Assembly (NCBI RefSeq): GCF_004804275.1
Contig: NZ_STGI01000002.1
Coordinates: 248,001 to 312,000, forward strand
Source of the DNA: Herbaspirillum sp. ST 5-3
Lineage (GTDB): Bacteria > Pseudomonadota > Gammaproteobacteria > Burkholderiales > Burkholderiaceae_D
DNA: 64,000 nucleotides
Direction: 5' to 3'
Shown: piece after piece, positions 60,356-64,000 of the stretch
Numbering within the stretch: position 1 is the stretch's first letter
Layout of the letters: the number at the start of each line of letters is the position of its first letter
Made by a program: the position numbers and the translations under genes
The notes under the pieces: model-generated
What the model was told of the DNA's origin: nothing
The model's input: the letters and a program-made list of their open reading frames with translations, nothing else
Databases searched by the model: none

Positions 60356-60368
60356 ACCCGTCACACCG
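60346..60368. terminator. Perfect 10-bp hairpin between convergent genes
   Basis: CGGTGTGACG pairs with CGTCACACCG around ACC. It lies just after livF. No T-run follows, so it may be an mRNA-end stabiliser, or it may act with the next hairpin as a termination zone. Confidence 0.55.
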
Positions 60369-60377
60369 GCTGCGACA

Positions 60378-60407
60378 CAGGATGGGCAAGCACGATCGCC
60401 CATCCTG
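60378..60407. terminator. Second perfect 10-bp hairpin between convergent genes
   Basis: CAGGATGGGC pairs with GCCCATCCTG around a 10-base loop. It lies between livF and the end of the convergent binding-protein gene and could serve both. A T-run is lacking on both strands. Confidence 0.55.
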
Positions 60408-60413
60408 CCCGGT

Positions 60414-61541
60414 TCAATACGACAAGCGCGCGTTGACCCCGACAACGGCGATGTCGAGATAGGAAGAGCCGCGGCGATTGGTGCTTGTGAAGTCGATCGG
60501 ATAACCGGCCAGTTTATAGTCATGCATGGAGCTCAGGCTCTGCGTCACTTTTTCCGGGGTCGGGTGCGGGCCTGACAACTTGATGGCTTCGACGGCGAGC
60601 CGGATGTTCAGATACGCCTCGAAGAGGAACGGGCTGGGTGTGATTCCCTTGAGGCTTGGCGTCTGCATGAAATTCTTGAATTCCCTGCTCAAGGCAAACT
60701 CGGACGAATTCGGATTGGGCACAACCTGGCTGATCCCGATGCCGCGAACTTTTTCTTCGCCCGCGAATTCCGCCAATCCCTTCGGCGATACGAAGGACAA
60801 GGCATAGAGCTGTGCAAAGCCGGTCGGTGCGTCATACACCTTCATGAACCGGTATACCGCTTCCGGCACGCCCATCAGCAGAATCGCCTGGGGCTTGGAA
60901 GCGATGAGCTGTTTCGCGTTGGCGGCGAAGTCGCGCTCTCCCGGCTTGTAGGGCGATTTGAGAACGATGTCGAAATTGTATTGCTGCGAAGCCTTGGTCA
61001 GACTGGCCAGGACATCCGCGCCGAAACCATCGTCCTGGTAGAACACCGCCACACGCTTCAAGCCAATGGTGGATACATGCCGCGCGATCTTCATGATTTC
61101 GTCGTTATACGACGCGCGGGTGTGGAATATCTGATCCGAACCCGGTCCTCTGATCGCCTCGGAACCGCTGTACACACCAACCAGCGGCAGCTTGTACTTG
61201 TTCAGGGTGCCGGTCTTGACCAGGGTTGCCGTATTGGCGGTGCCGGCACCGTTGACGAGCACGACGACATGGTCCTTTGCGACGATGTCCTCGACCATGC
61301 CGACTGTTTTCTTGGGATCGTAACCGTCGTCGCGCAGGACAAGCTTCAACTGATTGCCATTGACTCCGCCCTTGGCATTGACCTGGTCAAGATAGGTGGT
61401 GGTTACCTTGAGCACGTCGGCCGTGGTGAGCGCAAGGGGGCCGGTTATCCCCGATACGCATCCGATCTTCACTTCTTCGGCATTGGACAAACCAAGCGCC
61501 AGACTCGCGGCCAGCGCCGCTACGATTTTCTTCGAATTCAT
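60414..61541 (-). CDS. Liv-type ABC transporter substrate-binding protein, second copy
   Basis: The 375-residue exported protein has a signal peptide (MNSKKIVAALAASLALGLSNA, cut near residue 21) and the type I fold (EEVKIGCVSGITGPLALTTADVLK). It is only distantly like the first binding protein and is transcribed towards livF. It resembles binding proteins for aromatic or heterocyclic acids. It may feed the same permease or belong to the downstream catabolic genes, which are on the same strand. Confidence 0.92.
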   Translation of the reverse strand: MNSKKIVAALAASLALGLSNAEEVKIGCVSGITGPLALTTADVLKVTTTYLDQVNAKGGVNGNQLKLVLRDDGYDPKKTVGMVEDIVAKDHVVVLVNGAGTANTATLVKTGTLNKYKLPLVGVYSGSEAIRGPGSDQIFHTRASYNDEIMKIARHVSTIGLKRVAVFYQDDGFGADVLASLTKASQQYNFDIVLKSPYKPGERDFAANAKQLIASKPQAILLMGVPEAVYRFMKVYDAPTGFAQLYALSFVSPKGLAEFAGEEKVRGIGISQVVPNPNSSEFALSREFKNFMQTPSLKGITPSPFLFEAYLNIRLAVEAIKLSGPHPTPEKVTQSLSSMHDYKLAGYPIDFTSTNRRGSSYLDIAVVGVNARLSY

Positions 61542-61751
61542 GTGTCCCCCCTTGTGTTGTGTGGTTGTACAGACGTGTCTCCGCCTTTCTGGTTGATGTT
61601 AGCTGATTTATGTGGGAAAAGGTATGGTCGGCCGTGCTCGTTGTCGTAAGTCGGAACAACTGTCATGAGCGCGACATTTGCATGGCCGAGAGTCAGGACC
61701 GCATAGCGGAATTGGGCCGGCGGAGGTCGTTGTCGATGTGCCGCATTGGCG

Positions 61752-62141
61752 TCACGGCTGTTGCTGTTCCGCTATGTATTCCGCAATGACGCGATCGGCG
61801 ATCTTGAAACCTTCCGACGCAATCGGCACGCCAGCGTAGACGCCCGCCTGCAATAGCACTTCGGCGATTTCCTGCTCGGTCACGCCATTGTTAAGTGCAC
61901 CGCGCACATGCAATGCCAGCTCATTCCAGCGCGCCATGGCCGCCAGCATGGCAAGGTTCAACATGCTGCGCGTCTTGCGATTCAGTCCTTCCCTGGACCA
62001 CACATAGCCCCAGCATTGCGTCGACGTGAAATCGACAAAATGCTGGTAGAAGGGCGAGGCGGTCGCCACGTTGCGGTCGACGAAGGCCGCGCCCAGCACC
62101 TCGCGGCGAATCGACTGACCGATCTGCTTTGCATCCGACAT
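61752..62141 (-). CDS. Carboxymuconolactone decarboxylase family protein
   Basis: The 129-residue protein has the family core ELALHVRGALNNGVTEQEIAEVLLQAGVYAGVPIASEGF (about 72-110) and the length of PcaC-type enzymes. The redox CxxC of the AhpD branch is absent, which favours a PcaC-like decarboxylase in aromatic-ring breakdown. It lies 26 bases downstream of the tautomerase gene, in one operon. Confidence 0.9.
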   Translation of the reverse strand: MSDAKQIGQSIRREVLGAAFVDRNVATASPFYQHFVDFTSTQCWGYVWSREGLNRKTRSMLNLAMLAAMARWNELALHVRGALNNGVTEQEIAEVLLQAGVYAGVPIASEGFKIADRVIAEYIAEQQQP

Positions 62142-62167
62142 GATTTTTTCCTCTCAGTGAACAGTGT

Positions 62168-62560
62168 TCAGGCCTGGAGTGGCGGGACGTATTGCGCGAC
62201 GCCGTTGCCGAACGACCAGTCCTCCTTGCGTACCTCGACAAGATTGATGATCAGGTCCTTCGGATTGAAACCGATTGCTTCCACGCCTGCGGCGAGCGCG
62301 CGGTACAGTGCTTGTTTCAGTTCGATGGTTCGCCCGGCATTGAGGAAGATCTGTACGAAGATCACCTCGTCTTCATGCGGTATCCCCAGGTAGGAATCGG
62401 GGAATGCCAGGTTGCCGGGACCATGCTCGGTGATGATCTGGAACTTGTCGGCAGGCGGGACATTGATGGTGTCGACCATGGCCTGATGAATGGCATTGCT
62501 GAGGCGGCGGCGGAAATCTTCGTTTTTCCCTTCGCGCAGGTTGACTCTGACTACAGGCAT
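62168..62560 (-). CDS. Tautomerase superfamily protein
   Basis: The 130-residue protein starts MPVVRVNLREG, leaving Pro as the new N-terminal residue after Met removal, the catalytic base of 4-oxalocrotonate tautomerase-type enzymes. At 130 residues it is about twice the 62-residue 4-OT and resembles the fused two-unit (cis-CaaD/MSAD-size) members. It is in an operon with the decarboxylase-like gene, suggesting ring-fission product processing. Confidence 0.88.
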   Translation of the reverse strand: MPVVRVNLREGKNEDFRRRLSNAIHQAMVDTINVPPADKFQIITEHGPGNLAFPDSYLGIPHEDEVIFVQIFLNAGRTIELKQALYRALAAGVEAIGFNPKDLIINLVEVRKEDWSFGNGVAQYVPPLQA

Positions 62561-62641
62561 GTTGTCTCCGGAAATGAGAGTACGTGGATGAAGTAAACGG
62601 TGAAGGCCGCTGCGACATTGGCGGCGGCGGCCTTGATTGGC

Positions 62642-64000
62642 TTAGATCGTGCCGAGCGCGCGCAGGATCTTTTCCGGCGTGATCGGCTGCGATGTGACCG
62701 ACACCTTGAATGGCGACAGCGCATCATTGATCGCGTTCATGACGGCCGCCGGCGCGCCTGCGGTTCCTGCTTCACCGGCGCCTTTTGCACCGAGCTGCGA
62801 AGTCGCGGTAGGCGTCTCCACATGCGCCAGCACGATGTCCGGCATTTCCGACGCCATCGGCACCAGGTAGTCGGCCATGCTGCCGTTGGTGAGCAAGCCG
62901 TTGCTGTCGTACAGGCATTCCTCGAACAGTGCGCCGCCGATGCCTTGCACGATCGCGCCGCGCATTTGCTCGTCGACCAGCATCGGGTTCAGGATCCGTC
63001 CGCAGTCTTCCACCGCCCAATGCTTCAGCAGCTTCACGAAGCCGGTTTCGACATCCACTTCGACATAGGAAGCCTGTACGCCATTGGTGAAGGCAAACGG
63101 ATAGTCGCGTTGGGCATAGGTGCGCGTGACGACCAGTTCAGGCAAGGGGCCGGGCGGAAGGGTGTCGGGGCGGAAATGAATGATGCGGCCGAGTTCGGCA
63201 AGCTCGACAAGACGCTCGCCGCTCGCGCGATCCACCACATGGCCGCGCGCGATGTCCAATTCCGCGACGTCGCGCTTGAGTACGATGCCTGCAAGCTTCC
63301 GCAAGTTCTCGCGCAATGCCAGGCCGGCCTGCAAGACCGCCTCGCCGCCGATGCCCGCACCGCGCGACGCCCAGGTGCCGCCGCCATACGGCGTCACCTC
63401 GGTGTCGCCGGTGACGACCTTGACGCACTCCATCGGCACGCCGACGGCATCGGCGGCGATTTGCGCAAAGATCGTTTCGGTGCCCTGGCCTTGCTCGCCC
63501 ACGCCGACGAGGCAGGTCACCGTGCCGGTGGGCTCGAAGCGGATCGTCGCGCCATCCTGCGCGGCGATGCGCGCTCCGCCGACACCATAGAATGCCGCGC
63601 CGGGATTGGTCAGCTCGATCAGCACCGCAATCCCGATGCCGCGATAAATTCCTTGCTCGCGCAGCCTTGACTGCTCGCGCCGTAGCGCAGGGTAATCCAT
63701 CAGCTTTTCCAGCTTGTCCAGGCATTGCTGGTGCGACAAGCGCTCCAGCTTGATACCCGACGCACCGGAACGCGGAAAGCTGTCGTCCGGCATGACGTTC
63801 CTGCGACGCATCTCCAGCGGGTCGATGCCCAGCTTCACGGCGGCGGCGTCGACAACGCCCTCCGTCACCGCGCACGCGATCGGATGGCCCACGCCGCGGT
63901 ACTGACTGGTCGGTGCCTTGTTCTGGAACACGACGTCGAGCGTCGCACGGTATTCCTTGTGCTGATAAGGACCGCCAACGATGTTCAGCACCTGGTTGCC
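62642..64000 (-). CDS. Molybdenum hydroxylase (xanthine dehydrogenase/CoxL family) large subunit, partial
   Basis: The frame enters from beyond the right edge and gives the C-terminal 452 residues. Typical blocks are SQYRGVGHP (substrate-site arginine region), GVGEQGQGTETIFAQIAADAVGVP, and GAKGAGEAGTAGAPAAVMNAI, which carries the catalytic Glu of the GxGE motif. It belongs to the xanthine/aldehyde oxidase and CO dehydrogenase-like group and would hydroxylate an aromatic N-heterocycle or aldehyde. Cofactor insertion would use the XdhC protein encoded at 52.4 kb. It is 81 bases upstream of the tautomerase gene. Confidence 0.92.
   Translation of the reverse strand, partial: GNQVLNIVGGPYQHKEYRATLDVVFQNKAPTSQYRGVGHPIACAVTEGVVDAAAVKLGIDPLEMRRRNVMPDDSFPRSGASGIKLERLSHQQCLDKLEKLMDYPALRREQSRLREQGIYRGIGIAVLIELTNPGAAFYGVGGARIAAQDGATIRFEPTGTVTCLVGVGEQGQGTETIFAQIAADAVGVPMECVKVVTGDTEVTPYGGGTWASRGAGIGGEAVLQAGLALRENLRKLAGIVLKRDVAELDIARGHVVDRASGERLVELAELGRIIHFRPDTLPPGPLPELVVTRTYAQRDYPFAFTNGVQASYVEVDVETGFVKLLKHWAVEDCGRILNPMLVDEQMRGAIVQGIGGALFEECLYDSNGLLTNGSMADYLVPMASEMPDIVLAHVETPTATSQLGAKGAGEAGTAGAPAAVMNAINDALSPFKVSVTSQPITPEKILRALGTI

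Overview
The window is about 62% GC, densely packed chromosomal DNA, most like a betaproteobacterium of the order Burkholderiales (Oxalobacteraceae/Herbaspirillum-like). This is inferred from gene content and protein style (AST arginine pathway, FlhD, Lrp/liv-type catabolic genes, type IV minor pilins); no rRNA or marker gene is present to fix the taxon. I see no tRNA, rRNA, insertion sequence, prophage or CRISPR array.

Layout: 1-3.2 kb holds small hypothetical proteins and a glycine-zipper lipoprotein-like gene. 3.3-7.4 kb holds a GH1 glycosidase fused to an RmlD-type reductase, followed by a GH2 glycosidase. 7.4-8.1 kb is a YecA/UPF0149 SEC-C protein. 8.2-14.7 kb (minus strand) is a type IV pilus minor-pilin operon in the order pilE, fimT, pilV, pilW, pilX, pilY1. 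14.9-16.2 kb is the SrkA kinase and a small protein. 16.3-27.5 kb is an amino-acid catabolic island: an Lrp regulator diverges from a lysine 6-dehydrogenase-like enzyme and an aminoadipate-semialdehyde dehydrogenase, followed by all AST enzymes (astC, aruF, astA/aruG, astD, astB, then astE beyond an opposite-strand CZB gene). 27.5-31.6 kb (minus) is a signalling operon: hybrid kinase, CheY-like receiver, and REC-GGDEF-EAL protein.

32-38.9 kb carries the most unusual content. A 1428-residue alanine/glutamate-rich coiled-coil protein has one membrane anchor near its C-terminus, and its core is built from a 98-residue repeat (14 heptads). It is followed by an exported TPR protein and a translationally coupled L,D-transpeptidase, which appear to share the same kind of C-terminal domain. 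39-45 kb contains a zinc-ribbon membrane protein, a mazEF toxin-antitoxin pair directly followed by an orphan flhD, an unknown tail-anchored protein, cheW, a metallothionein-like protein and small proteins.

45-52.4 kb is an alcohol-oxidation cassette: aldehyde dehydrogenase, exported PQQ/haem c alcohol dehydrogenase, AraC/FeaR-like regulator and TonB-dependent receptor. 52.4-64 kb holds xdhC, mmsA, a complete liv-type ABC importer with two substrate-binding proteins, a carboxymuconolactone-decarboxylase-like protein, a tautomerase and the C-terminal part of a molybdenum hydroxylase large subunit cut by the window edge. The mmsA/liv divergent region contains two identical 20-bp palindromes placed over opposing promoter elements, so this uptake and catabolic block is probably switched by one dimeric repressor. 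Overall the window looks like a metabolically versatile, piliated and probably motile soil or plant-associated bacterium.
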